64,000 nt of DNA from NCBI GenBank assembly GCA_004431415.1, contig QPMI01000250.1:7501-71500 (forward strand). Reading direction: 5' to 3'. Every line of letters begins with the position of its first letter. Position 1 is the first letter of the stretch. Source of the DNA: Cyanophora paradoxa (taxonomy: Eukaryota > Glaucocystophyceae > Cyanophorales > Cyanophoraceae). Under the pieces are notes generated by a model. That model was given only the letters and a program-made list of their open reading frames with translations, did not search any database and was not told the origin of the DNA. Below are positions 10,827-23,067 of the stretch, piece after piece. A program made the position numbers and the translations under genes.

Positions 10827-11229
10827 CGCACGCGACTCGAACGGTAGCTAGCACGTAGCTGGCGTAAGCTAGCTGGCGCGCCTCCGCAGGATCAGATCTA
10901 GATTCGCGGTACCCATTCAAGTTGATCAATCCGTGCTCCCGGAGTCCTGCGACACGAAAAAGCGAAACTTCGCCGTACTTTGGTGTCGACACATGATGCA
11001 TATGAATGCGAGCGGTTAGCCAGCTGCATCCCCCGAGCGGTTAGCCAGCTGCATCCCCAGCTGCATTCCCCCGGGCCCGGCCTGCATCCCCTTGTCTTGC
11101 CTAAGGGCGAGGGCCACACCTACCCACGATTGAACTGCCCGCCGTTCAACCGTTCCCCCCGAGGCCCGAATGGCCCTTCGAATTTCGATTTCGATGAGGT
11201 ACATGCATATGGTCTAGCTAGGAGCATAG
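10827..11229. other. Intergenic region with 24-bp direct repeat
   Basis: About 400 bases between the start of the glutamate kinase gene and the end of the chlorophyll synthase gene. A 24-base unit beginning GAGCGGTTAGCCAGCTGCAT occurs twice in tandem at about 11010-11057. No gene is seen. Confidence 0.5.
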
Positions 11230-12938
11230 CTACTGGGGAACCATGTTGCCGAGGGCCAGGGCGGTCACCAGGATGCCTGCCACAAGGAAGGGCTGGGAGC
11301 TGGCCTGCAAGGGTGTTCGATTTAGACGATGCGGTTGGCTGGAGAGGGGGAAAACCAACCTGGTACTTCACGTCGAACTGGACGGGATCTTTGAGGAGGT
11401 ACTTCTGCTGGAAGTAGATCTGCAGGACTGTCATCAAGCCAGTCGGAGCCAACTGATGGCCAACACACTTGGGGTGCGATGAGGCCAAGGAGGATACCAC
11501 CAGGGAGGTACGCCTGCTGGTAGAAGAGGTAGGCAGCGACTCCAAGCTGGAAGAAATCAATCATGCCAGCGCAAATCTGGGCTGCCCGCTCGATGCCAAA
11601 GACCACAGGCAAGCTCTGCAAGCCTGAGACGCACTTAGGTAGATGTGGAAAGAAACACGCACAACAAAATTGCATACCAAGCTTCCGATCACCCTCAACA
11701 CTCTTGAAATCATTCACAATGGCGATGCCAAGACCAGCCAGCGAATAAAACAGAGTCAGGACCACGACTTCCGGAGTGACCTCGCCGAACAGGCACTGTC
11801 CTGCCCACCACGGGAGAGCAATGTAGCTAGCACCAAGGGAATAGTTGCCAAGCCACTACCAGGCACGTTAGGGTGGCTGACGTATATGCAGGGACTTCGC
11901 GTACCCCATTCTGCTTGAGCTTGAAAGGTGGGGCAGAGTAGATGTACGCCAAGAAGGCACCGAGGGCATTGGTATACGTGAGGGAGCCAGGAAAACCGTG
12001 GCCAGCCCACAAGTCCAGACCAGCGGCGATTCCCACGCCAGCAGCCAAAAGGCCGAAAATTTGAGCATAAACCTGATCATTGAAATCAGGCGAGCACTTC
12101 GTGCCGGACAGAAAGTCATCTGACTTTACAGAACCGAGCTCGAGCACTCACGAACCTCGGGCACTGAGATGGCACCAGAAGGAATGGGGCGATAAGGCTC
12201 GTTGATGGCATCAATTTCGGCATCAAGGAGGTCGTTCAGGGTCTGGGTGTAACCTGCCATGATGGGTCCAGCAAGCAGCATACATGCAGATGAGGCCTGC
12301 GTACGATTTAGATCGATGCTGATGTAACATCGATGCTGGTGTAATATGGGGTAAGGATCTCGCTTACAGCAACGTTCTCAAAGGTCCACGTGAAGTGCCC
12401 GGACGCCGCGGCACCGCAGATAACACCCCAGATAAGAGGGATCCAAGTGACCGGTTTCATGAGCTGGAGACGGATCTTCCACTTGCTGGTCTCACCTGCA
12501 CCGTCATGATTAACATGAAACAGTTTCTGTGCACGTAGATTGAGCAAGTAGGCACCGGTCTTCGCCCCCTTCATGCCCAGAAGCTGCCGGGTCGTCTCAT
12601 CCGAAACGCCCACGTTGTCCGCCTGCACTATGCGTGAGAAGAAGCGCTTTGAGCGCGCCGACCACTCCTTTTTGAAGTGCAGTGAGCACCTCCTCTTGCG
12701 AAGCGACGATCCGAAAAGCAGGCGGCGCGCCAGCTACGTGTGCGGCATTCAAAGGAGGCTCAGAACGGCCGACCGCCTCGAGCGCACGTACCGCTTGCGA
12801 ACCGCCGGAACTGCGGAGCTGACGCCTCGAACGAGTGACGAGCGGCGCCAGAGCCCCAGCGGTTCGCAGGCAGGGACTGCGGGCGCTGCGGCTGGGCAGC
12901 GCACGCCGCCGGACGCGAGGCGACCACGGCCGGCGCAC
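11230..12938 (-). CDS. CHLG: Chlorophyll synthase, plastid
   Basis: It prenylates chlorophyllide with phytyl or geranylgeranyl diphosphate, the last step of chlorophyll a synthesis, in the thylakoid membrane. Exons in order encode RQLLGMKGAKT, then (after removing a 102-base intron in phase) WKIRLQLMKPVTWIPLIWG and CGAAASGHFTW, AGYTQTLNDLLDAEIDAINEPYRP (the Asp-rich DxxDxxxD prenyl-diphosphate site), YIYSAPPFKLKQNG, GLGIAIVNDFKSVEGDR (second Asp motif), LQSLPVVFGIE and a final exon ending LALGNMVPQ with stop at 11230-11232. This is the complete UbiA-family ChlG pattern. The N-terminal exon is uncertain: an Arg/Ser/Ala-rich frame reaching back to about 12938 (ending PPAFRIVASQEE) would serve as a plastid-targeting leader. 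It is divergent from the cystathionine lyase gene. Confidence 0.9.
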
Positions 12939-13159
12939 GCAGCGCCGTCAGCGGCGTGGCGGACGAGAAGAAGCAGTGCTGCATTGTGGAGCCGCGCCGC
13001 AGCACTATATCTCCTGAATCCACTACCCCCGCTGAAGCTGGCCAAGCCCAGCTGTGTGTCGCCGAGTTCAGCGCTGGCCTTGCCAGCTGGTGCAGATCGC
13101 CTGCTGTTCGATCGCATCTCGATCGCAAGCCGCAAGAACGCCAGCTACGCGGCTGCAGC

Positions 13160-15094
13160 ATGTCGTCCGCGGCCTACGTCGTCGGGCCGCCCCCCAAGGC
13201 CTCCGCGGTCCATGCGCACATCAATGCGCTCGCGATCTCCGCCCGCTCGGCGCCCCAGCGCCGGCTAGAGCAGCCGTCCAACAAGGTGACCCTGCCGCGA
13301 CCCGCCGCCGCATCGACTCACGCGCGCGCAGCGACGTGAAATTCCGACTGCAGCGCGTGTGTTCTTCGCCGGCGACGTCGCTCTTCGTCGCCCTGCACAG
13401 TCTCTGGAGGCGGGGGTGGCTTTGGCGCGCTGCCAGGCTGGTGCTTCGCGCGATGAGGCCGAGCACGGCGAGGCGGAGTCTGAGCGAACGCTCGTCATAT
13501 CCACTGGTCGCGACCCCACCTCCGTGAGGGCGGTCAACCCGCCTGTTTGGCACGCGTCTACGATCACGTTCCCGAGCGTCGCGGCACTTCGAGCTGGAGA
13601 TAAGAACCCGTTCGACGGCCCCTACTACGGTCGCTGGGGCACGCCGACGACTTTCGCGGTAGAGGAGGTGGTCGCGAAGCTGGAAGGAGGCTACCGGGCG
13701 ATAGCGACATCTTCAGGAAACGCGGCGATGAGCACGACCCTCCTCTCTCTTCTCTCCGCGGGGGACCACATCCTTGTTTGCGACACGGTGTACGAGCCAA
13801 CTCGCAAATTTTGTTCTGACATTTTGGCCCGTTACGGTGTAAAGGTCCTCAATCTCCCAAGCCATCCGCATCGAGAAGAATTAAATCACCACCCAGGTCA
13901 CGTTTTTTGCGCCGAGCATTGGTGCCGGAATCGAGGAGTTGTTCGAGAATGAGACGAAGGTCGTGTTTCTGGAGGCTCCTGGGTCGCTGACATTCGAGGT
14001 TTCTCCAGCAATAAATCTTTTCAGGCTCTATCTCTGAGTCAGCGTCGTCAGATTCCCGATGTACCTGCCATATCCACAGTCGCTAAGAAGCATGGGGCTA
14101 CTGTGATCATGGACAACACCTGGGCAACTCCGCTCTTCTTCAAGGCGTTCGACCACGGAGTGGACATTTCGCTTCATGCAGCCACGAAATACCTCTGTGG
14201 ACATTCCGACGCCATGTCTGGCTTCATAGTTCTCAAGGAAGAGAAGCTGTATCGCTCGATCAAGGTGCACACCCACCAATTAAACGACCCGCGCTTTTCT
14301 CTCTCTCTCCTGTGTATCCACTGCTGCCACCAGGGCCAGTCGAGCAGGCTTGGCTGCTGCCCTGGGCCGGATGATTGCTACCTTGTCCTGCGAGGCATCC
14401 GCACTTTGCCTTCGAGAATGAAGGTCAGGACACGCCGGTCAGTGCTGTTGATCCCTCTCAATGTCCAGCTAGGTGCACGAGGAGAATGCGCTCGCCCTTG
14501 CCCGTTGGCTTCAGGTGCACTCTATTGTTCGAGGCGACGCACCGTGAGCTTAGCATGGTACAGGGCAGAGAGGAAGTAGAGGAAGTCTTGCATCCGGCAT
14601 TGGAATCCTTTCCAGGGTTCCAGATTTGGAAGCGGGATTTCAAGGGTTCATCGGGCCTGTTCAGCGTCGTTTTGAAGGCGAATTCGTCCTGTCATCTGCG
14701 TTGCGGCACTGAGATCATGCGCAGGAGAAATATAGCGAACTTGATTTAGAGGATATGGTGGATGGATTTAAGCACTTCAAAATCGGTTTTTCTTGGGGTG
14801 GCTTTGTACGCAACCCCGTCAAATGCTGCACATTTCGGTCATCACTCACAACAACTGCAGGAAAGCCTTGCTCTTCCATTCGACCCACGCCCTGTGCGGA
14901 CTGCAAGCCAGTGGAACCACCCAGGACCATGCGTCAGGTTCCATGCCGGTCTTGAGGTGCAGTCCCATTGAACAGAGCATTGTTTTTCTGGAACCGCAGC
15001 TTATGCTGTCCGTTAGGATGTCAACGACCTGATTCAGGATCTCGAAGTTGGTCTCCAGCGTTTGAATGATTCTTACCGCACACGATCATCTTAG
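13160..15094 (+). CDS. metC: Cystathionine beta-lyase (PLP enzyme, MetC type)
   Basis: It cleaves cystathionine to homocysteine, pyruvate and ammonia in methionine synthesis. The large exon to about 13870 encodes VISTGRDP, VNPPVWHASTITFPS, YYGRWGTPTTFAVEE and ATSSGNAAMSTTLLSLLSAGDHILV. Later exons give VVFLEAPGSLTFEV, VIMDNTWATPLFFKAFDHG, the PLP-lysine motif AATKYLCGHSDAMSG, HPALESFPGFQIWKRDFKGSSGLFS, then KIGFSWGGF joined by a GTACGC...CTGCAG intron to ESLALPFDP, VRFHAGLE and DVNDLIQDLEVGL. The stop is at 15092-15094. The WGGFESL and RFHAGLEDVNDLI joins reproduce the MetC family exactly. The start is uncertain: ATG 13160 heads an Ala/Arg-rich leader that could be a plastid transit peptide. 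The sequence looks closer to bacterial MetC than to plant CGS. Confidence 0.87.
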
Positions 15095-15104
15095 CATCTG
15101 GACA

Positions 15105-15270
15105 AGAATTAAATCGCTAAGTCCGGACTACCAAGTGTGGAATGTACACTGCTGCACCGTTCCCGCGGGCCCAGCTCACCAGCAAGCTGGCTGACCGGGC
15201 CCTGCATTGCCCTCTGAGGGGAGTAACGCACCTCCCCGTGGACACTAGCTACAGTTGCCTGCACGGCGAG
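15105..15270 (+). repeat. Dispersed repeat family, copy 1
   Basis: Begins GAATTAAATCGCTAAGTCCG, includes CAGCTCACCAGCAAGCTGGC and GGGCCCTGCATTGCCC, and ends near a CTAGCTACAGTTGCCTGCACGG segment. The same succession recurs at about 15403-15530 and 19850-20040, and its 5' part recurs near 32041. It has no open frame, and I take it to be a short non-autonomous element. Confidence 0.55.
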
Positions 15271-15399
15271 TGGATCTCGCAAGTAGCTCGCGGGAGAGAG
15301 GATCCCAGAAACTCACATGTACATTGCAGACGTCGACACAGTCAGGAAATATAAACGTTCTTGACTTTCCTCGGGCACGAGAGAGGGGTGGCGCCCGGC

Positions 15400-15545
15400 A
15401 TTTGGACACGAATCAAAACCGCTAAGTCCGGACTACTAGTGTGTGATGTACACTGCGGCAGCCGTGGCCGCGGGCCCAGCCCACCGAGCTCACGCTCAGC
15501 CAGCCGAGTGCTTTGGGCCCAGCCAAGCGGCAAGATGTTGCCGTG
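15400..15545 (+). repeat. Dispersed repeat family, copy 2
   Basis: Starts CATTTGGACACGAATCAAAA, followed by CGCTAAGTCCGGACTACTAG and GCCGCGGGCCCAGCCCACCG, matching copy 1 and the copy near 19850. It lies between the lyase and UGPase gene ends. The rest of the interval from 15271 holds no recognisable gene. Confidence 0.55.
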
Positions 15546-15637
15546 GGCCCATCCCAGTGGAGAAGAGATTGAGTTCTTTTCTTAGATTCGAGATTTCAAG
15601 TATAGGTAAGCAATAGCTTATCGAAATCAAACTTGAT

Positions 15638-18309
<2,672 letters not shown>

Positions 18310-18662
18310 GGTCCGTTGTACGCGGCGATCCGTGCGACGCCAAGCCTGAGCAACTCCCCGCCGGCGGTTGTGCACGCGCGGCGCCCCTCTCTCTCCGATT
18401 GAATGCGCGCTTCGTTTCCGGCCCGATCGACCTGCGCGCTTCGCTTCCGGGCTCGCTCTGGCTTCAAGTTTGAAGTATCGTACCCCTCGGGCGGGACCGC
18501 GGCCACAGGCGCCACCGCGCTGGCGCTTTTCAAGCTGGCGTTAATCGTCGAATCGTGTTAGGTCTATAGCTAGGGTGCAGCCAGGAGCGGTGCTGGAGCA
18601 GTCTTGGCCAGCGGCAGCGGAGCAGAACGACAAGCATTCCGAAGCGACCCTTCGAGCCCGGG
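18310..18662. promoter_or_regulatory. Divergent intergenic region, UGPase / UNC50
   Basis: About 350 bases between opposing starts, so it must hold both promoters. It is GC-rich with no TATA-like box evident. A near-repeated segment (GAATGCGCGCTTCGTTTCCGG and CCTGCGCGCTTCGCTTCCGG) occurs at about 18400-18450. If UGPase starts at 18075 the interval is longer. Confidence 0.4.
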
Positions 18663-19696
18663 ATGCTGCCGACAACAAATGCGCCGCTGGCGCCGAAGCC
18701 GAGCAAGTTCTCGGACTACCTGCTGCGCGTCTGGAAGTACACGCACATGGACTTCGACTATTCGACGTGGCAGATGTTGTATCTTTGCGTCGGACCATAC
18801 AAAGTGTAAGCTTTGCAGTTCTCAGTGCGCGGCGCGCGTGTTCCGACGCGCTGTGCAGGTACCGGACGACGAAGTACCATAAGCGTGCGCAGCAGGGGCG
18901 GTACGCGCCACCGCCGCGGGCTCACGCTGAATGCAGAAACGAAGAATCAGTGGGCGCGCGACGACCCCGCATTCGTCGTCATCTTGGTGTACTTCCTCAT
19001 GGTCGCATCCGTCGCGTACGCTGTGCTTTTCAAGCTCTCTGGCCTCCTCTCCTTCCTCCGCCTCATCTCTTGGACGATCCTTGTCGAGTTCATTGGCTTC
19101 GGCTCGCTCGTCGCCACGCTGACATGGTGGCTGTCCAACTCGTACCTCCGATCGCCGGCCCCCCACTCAGTCGAGCAGCACGTCGAGTGGCTTTACGCGT
19201 TTGACGTCCATTGCAATGCGTTTTTCCCCCTCTTCGTGCTGCTCTATGTCGTGCAGTTCCTCTTCATACACATCCTCGTTAGGCCAGACAACTTTCTCTC
19301 TGCCCTCCTCTCCAATATCCTCTACGTTATTGCCTTCTCCTACTACCACTACATTACTTTCCTTGGATTCTCTAGTGCGTTCCCGGTCCCCCCGCTCGTA
19401 CCTGGCACACACAAATCTGACTGAATCATTCAGTACTTCCGTTTTTGCACAACACGGTGATCTTCCTCTACCCCATTGGTGGTATTGCTGTGGCATTCCT
19501 CTTATCCATGGTCTTCGGTTTTAATGCGTACGTCGCCCTGCCGTACCCTTGCACTGCTGCTTGGGATGTAGCTTCGTTCTCTGATGCCATGTTTTTTCGT
19601 ATCAGCTGCCAGTTTGTTATGAGCGTGCGCCTCATCCTCAATCTAGGCTTTGTCTCTCTACATTTCTAACCTCACTTTCAGGTCTATTTTTCATGA
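18663..19696 (+). CDS. UNC50: UNC-50 family Golgi membrane protein
   Basis: UNC50 proteins are multi-pass Golgi/ER membrane proteins involved in trafficking of receptors and GBF1-type factors. Exon 1 (ATG 18663 to 18805) encodes FSDYLLRVWKYTHMDFDYST and WQMLYLCVGPYKV. Exon 2 (18859 to about 18884) gives YRTTKYHK. Exon 3 (from about 18938) gives QTKNQWARDDPAFVV and a series of hydrophobic segments: residues around VILVYFLMVASVAYAVLF, LISWTILVEFIGFGSLVATL, FDVHCNAFFPLFVLLYVVQF and VIAFSYYHYITFLGF. Exon 4 (about 19434) gives LPFLHNTVIFLYPIGG. Short last exons give CQFVMS and VYFS with stop at 19694-19696. Splicing in frame at every junction supports the model. About 260 residues, normal for the family. 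Confidence 0.9.
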
Positions 19697-19727
19697 ATTA
19701 GGTCACCCAGTTCCTTCCACTTCAACT

Positions 19728-19755
19728 CCCCCCCCCCCCCCCCCCCCCCCCCCCC
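19728..19755. repeat. Poly-C tract (28 bases)
   Basis: An uninterrupted run of C just after the UNC50 stop codon, in the 3' untranslated or intergenic region. Its length in the assembly should be treated with caution. Confidence 0.8.
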
Positions 19756-19849
19756 TTCAAGCACTCCACATCTCACTTGACAATACATTTGAAGTCCGAT
19801 TGCGAAGTCCGCGCGCAACAGGGTGGGCGGGTGGGAGTGAGAGCATGTC

Positions 19850-20050
19850 ATGAAGTGCACTTGCTGCGGCAACTTCCTGTGGCCCCAGCCCACCGGCAAG
19901 CTGGCCAGCCGGGCCCTGCGTGGCCCCCTTACTGCAGTTAGGAGAGTAATGCACCTCAGATCTGGATCCGGATCATTGGATCCCCGCAGACACTTCAGCT
20001 AGCTAGCTACAGCTGCAGGTGCCCGAACGGCAAGTGTGGCATCGGGTCAC
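19850..20050 (+). repeat. Dispersed repeat family, copy 3
   Basis: Contains CCCAGCCCACCGGCAAGCTG, GGCCAGCCGGGCCCTGCGTG, GGAGAGTAATGCACCTC and CTAGCTACAGCTGCAGGTGC in the same order as the copy at 15105-15270. The insert between the last two segments (GGATCCGGATCATTGGATCC) is specific to this copy. The remaining 20050-20414 stretch is GC-rich with no gene seen. Confidence 0.55.
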
Positions 20051-20414
20051 GGGCCGGGTCGACATCTTGTGGCGGCAGGGGTCGACGTCGTCTCCGGGCG
20101 GTGGCGGGAGCCGGGCCGGCCGGGCCCTTGTGGGCTCTCAGGCCTAGGCTCTGGCCTCGCCTGGGGCGCGCCGGCCTCGAGAGGCCTTGCAAACTTTGCA
20201 TCGCGATCGAAAGCAGACCGTACGTGTCTGGAGCCGTGGCTGCTGCCCGTGGTGGGCTGGGCCCGCGGCAAAGGCGGCAGCAGTGTACTAGCACATCCCA
20301 CCCTTGAAGGCCGCCTCCAAATGCTTGCCTCCCCCTAATTCAACAGTATCTCTGATTTGGCAATGCATGGACACAATCTAAAAAACTGTGCTACAGAACA
20401 CAATTTGTGTATCA

Positions 20415-22017
20415 CTACCTGCGAGAATTCTGGGATTCGTACTCGCCAGGTCGTGGGCTCCCCCGTGCTGATCCGAGAAGCCTCGGCGTGAATTCTGATA
20501 GCGCACTTGCAGCTGTACTCGGACCCCACGTCGAAACTTTGGCCGCTGCATCTGTTCGTGTTGAAGCTCGCCGGTACGCTTCAGCAAGACATTTGGCTCT
20601 TTCATCTTCAGCAAGAGCCCTATACTCGTTGCTCAGGTAGAAGATGTCTGACAACCGGGGCTTTCCATCCCTAGAAAAAGCGGTCAAGAGGGTCACGAAA
20701 CAAAAGAAACCCTCGCACCTCGTCAGAAGATCGCGCCATATGATCAAAAAGATCTTCCACTCATCACGCAACAAAGCCGCAAAGTTCTTGAGTGCGAAGG
20801 AGTTTAGTCCTTCGAGTTGTGTTCATGTTTCAAACAAAAAACTGACCGTTTCAGCCCAACCCAAACCTCCAAGTGACGAGGAGCCTGATTTAAGACCCGC
20901 AGCAGCGCCCCCTGCGGCTGCTCGGAATCGCTCCATCTCTCGGGCAGCAATGTCCTCCAAAAACCGAAGCAGCTGGTCATGGCTCTGACGCTCGCAGTAA
21001 GGAATACGAAATACAAGCAAACAAAAATCGCAGATGATATGCTTGCAGACCTTGAAGTTGTTCTGAATCCCACAGAAGTGGCAAGCCTCCAACTCCTCTG
21101 CACATTCTCTGCAGTACTTGCCAGAGGTTCCCAGAGGCTCCTGCGCACATATCAGGATAGACTGACAGAACAAATATCGTCTCAAAATCAAGAAATCACT
21201 CACTTTGCAGTACAGGCACTTCCCACGTGTCTTCTTGTTAACGTAATCTGCACCGCCGTTGGTACAATCTCGGTTCGAGGGTTGTGCGTCGGCAAAACGT
21301 ACAGGTCTCGAAGATGAGGCACGCCGGGCATGTCGGGGTTTCGTACTTTTTGGGGACCACCCGAGGTTGCTTGAGGCGCGTTCGGAATAAGAGAGAGCAA
21401 CAAAGGAAAAGAAGCGGCACGGCGCACCGTGGAGCCACGCAGCACACATGAGCATACAAATGAAGTCGATCGGAAGAGGCCGCCAAGCCATTCGCGCGGG
21501 CTCTCCAGCAATGAGGGCGGCGGTGGCCGGATCGGCCGTGTGTTGTGAGGGGCGGCGGAGTTCTGACGGAGGAACGCGGCGGAGCTGCCTGCTGATACGG
21601 TTGCAGCGTGGAACTGCGTGCCGAAAGCACCCCGTTCGCACAGAGGTCGAGGAGAGTGCGCGTAGCTAGAGAGAAAGAGAGCACCTGCGAGTTGCGAGCG
21701 CTGGAGGAGCCCGGCGCCGCATACTCGGAATCAGGGAAGAAGCGCGGCGTTGAATTCCCGGAATCGATTCCTGGTAGAATGGGAAACCGAGCGCCCCGTG
21801 CAGTCGAACCGCCCTGCGAGGCCGCAGCGGACGCCTCCGCCATGGGCCCAGAGGCAGCCGCTGAAGGTTCTGCCAACATTGCAGTCCCGATCTCGTGCTC
21901 GTCATGTTCATCCAACTGGTCGTCGCCGTAATCCTCCTCGCCCGGCTCACTGCTGCGCCCGTAGGAGCTGTGGTCGCCGTTCGACGAGCTAACGTTGTTC
22001 GCAGAAAACGACTGCAT
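20415..22017 (-). CDS. Cys-rich zinc-binding protein with CRIPT-like motif, function unknown
   Basis: The model starts at ATG 22017 with an acidic Ser/Ala-rich exon (EPGEEDYGDDQLDEHDEHE) ending at a GTGCTC donor near residue 105. Then come TCPACLIFET, a GTACGT...GTGCAG intron, and NKKTRGKCLYCK. After a GTGAGT intron the next exon gives EPLGTSGKYCRECAEELEAC and HFCGIQNNFK. The spacing of CxxC pairs and the GKYC..CA....C..CG string resemble the C-terminal half of CRIPT (cysteine-rich PDZ-binding protein), although the N-terminal half does not match. Downstream exons are helical (CERQSHDQLLRFLEDIAARE) and end with LSDIFYLSNEYRALAEDERA, reached through a GTGCGA...TTCTAG intron. The last exon stops near 20415. 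It may be two genes. No function is assigned beyond probable zinc binding. Confidence 0.45.
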
Positions 22018-23067
22018 GTCTCCCGAAGCCGAGTCTACGCGCCGTCGCGGCGACTGCGGCGCGCTTCAGTGCAGCTTCGCTTCGGACCTGCGGCAGGCTT
22101 TCGTACCTTGCTCTTAGCTTGCCGGGGGCTCTTGCGCCTCTGCCGACTCTTGCTGCTATCTACATCCCCACGCGAGATCCTCTCCAGGGGCAGCTTGAAG
22201 GCCGGCCGGGTTCTGCGCAGGAGAGTGATTATTCGCCTAGCACCGCCACATCCAACGGAAACTGCAGCAGCGCACCCTGCCGGATGCTCCATCGGGCTGG
22301 GCCGGCGTTGCTGCGTGCGAGAGTACTATACCCCCATTGGTCTGAAGACGGCTACGCGCGGACGGCCGTCGCGGACGGCGCCGGCGGCACGGATGGCCTC
22401 TAGATCTAGATCTTCGAGAATTCAAGCGAATAAGGGCAGTGATGCGCTTGCGCTCGGTGGCTTGCATCGATTTCAATCTGACTCTTCACTCCCCATGTCA
22501 ACGTCCCCATAAGAGCTCCCACTACCGCGCTAAGGCGCGACCGCCGCCACGATCGCAATCCAGGCAATGGGGGTGCGTGCAGGAGAAAAAAAATGAAATT
22601 AAGCACATAGAATCCAACCTCCGATCGTAAGGCCGCCATACAAATTGGCGACAGCGAAAAACCGTCCAGAGTTGCGATTACGATCGGAATCAGAGTTGCG
22701 ATTACGATCGGAATCAGAGTTGCGATTACGATCGGAATCAGAGTTGCGATTACGATCGGAATCAGAGTTGCGATTACAATCGCTGCTCCCCCCGCCTAGT
22801 CCCGACACGACCGGCTCGCCCTCCCAGCGCCGCCCGATCGCGATCGTAATCGTACTCTTGCAGGAGCATCTTCATCCGCTACGGCACCGGCGTGGACGCG
22901 AAGCGCCTGCTCGGCTCGTAGCCAGCTAGCGCTAGGCTCCGATCCCCTTTTTTCCATCAGGGCACCAGTCCCTTCGGGTTACGCTCTCACCCAAACAGCA
23001 CGGGTACAGTTAAAGCGCTGTAGGTAGGAGGTCCGGCGCGCCCGTAGCTTAGAAAGAGCACATAGAA
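22018..23067. other. Intergenic region
   Basis: About 1 kb without a recognisable gene apart from the minisatellite listed separately. Open frames on both strands are Arg/Pro/Ala-rich as expected from GC content. It should contain the promoter of the minus-strand Cys-rich gene and the 3' region of the SAPS gene. Confidence 0.4.
22669..22785. repeat. 24-bp minisatellite, five units
   Basis: Five tandem copies of a 24-base unit, AGAGTTGCGATTACGATCGG plus AATC. The first four are identical; the last has A for G and then diverges. The unit length is a multiple of three and the minus strand would read NSDSDRNR repeats, but no gene context supports translation. Confidence 0.8.
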
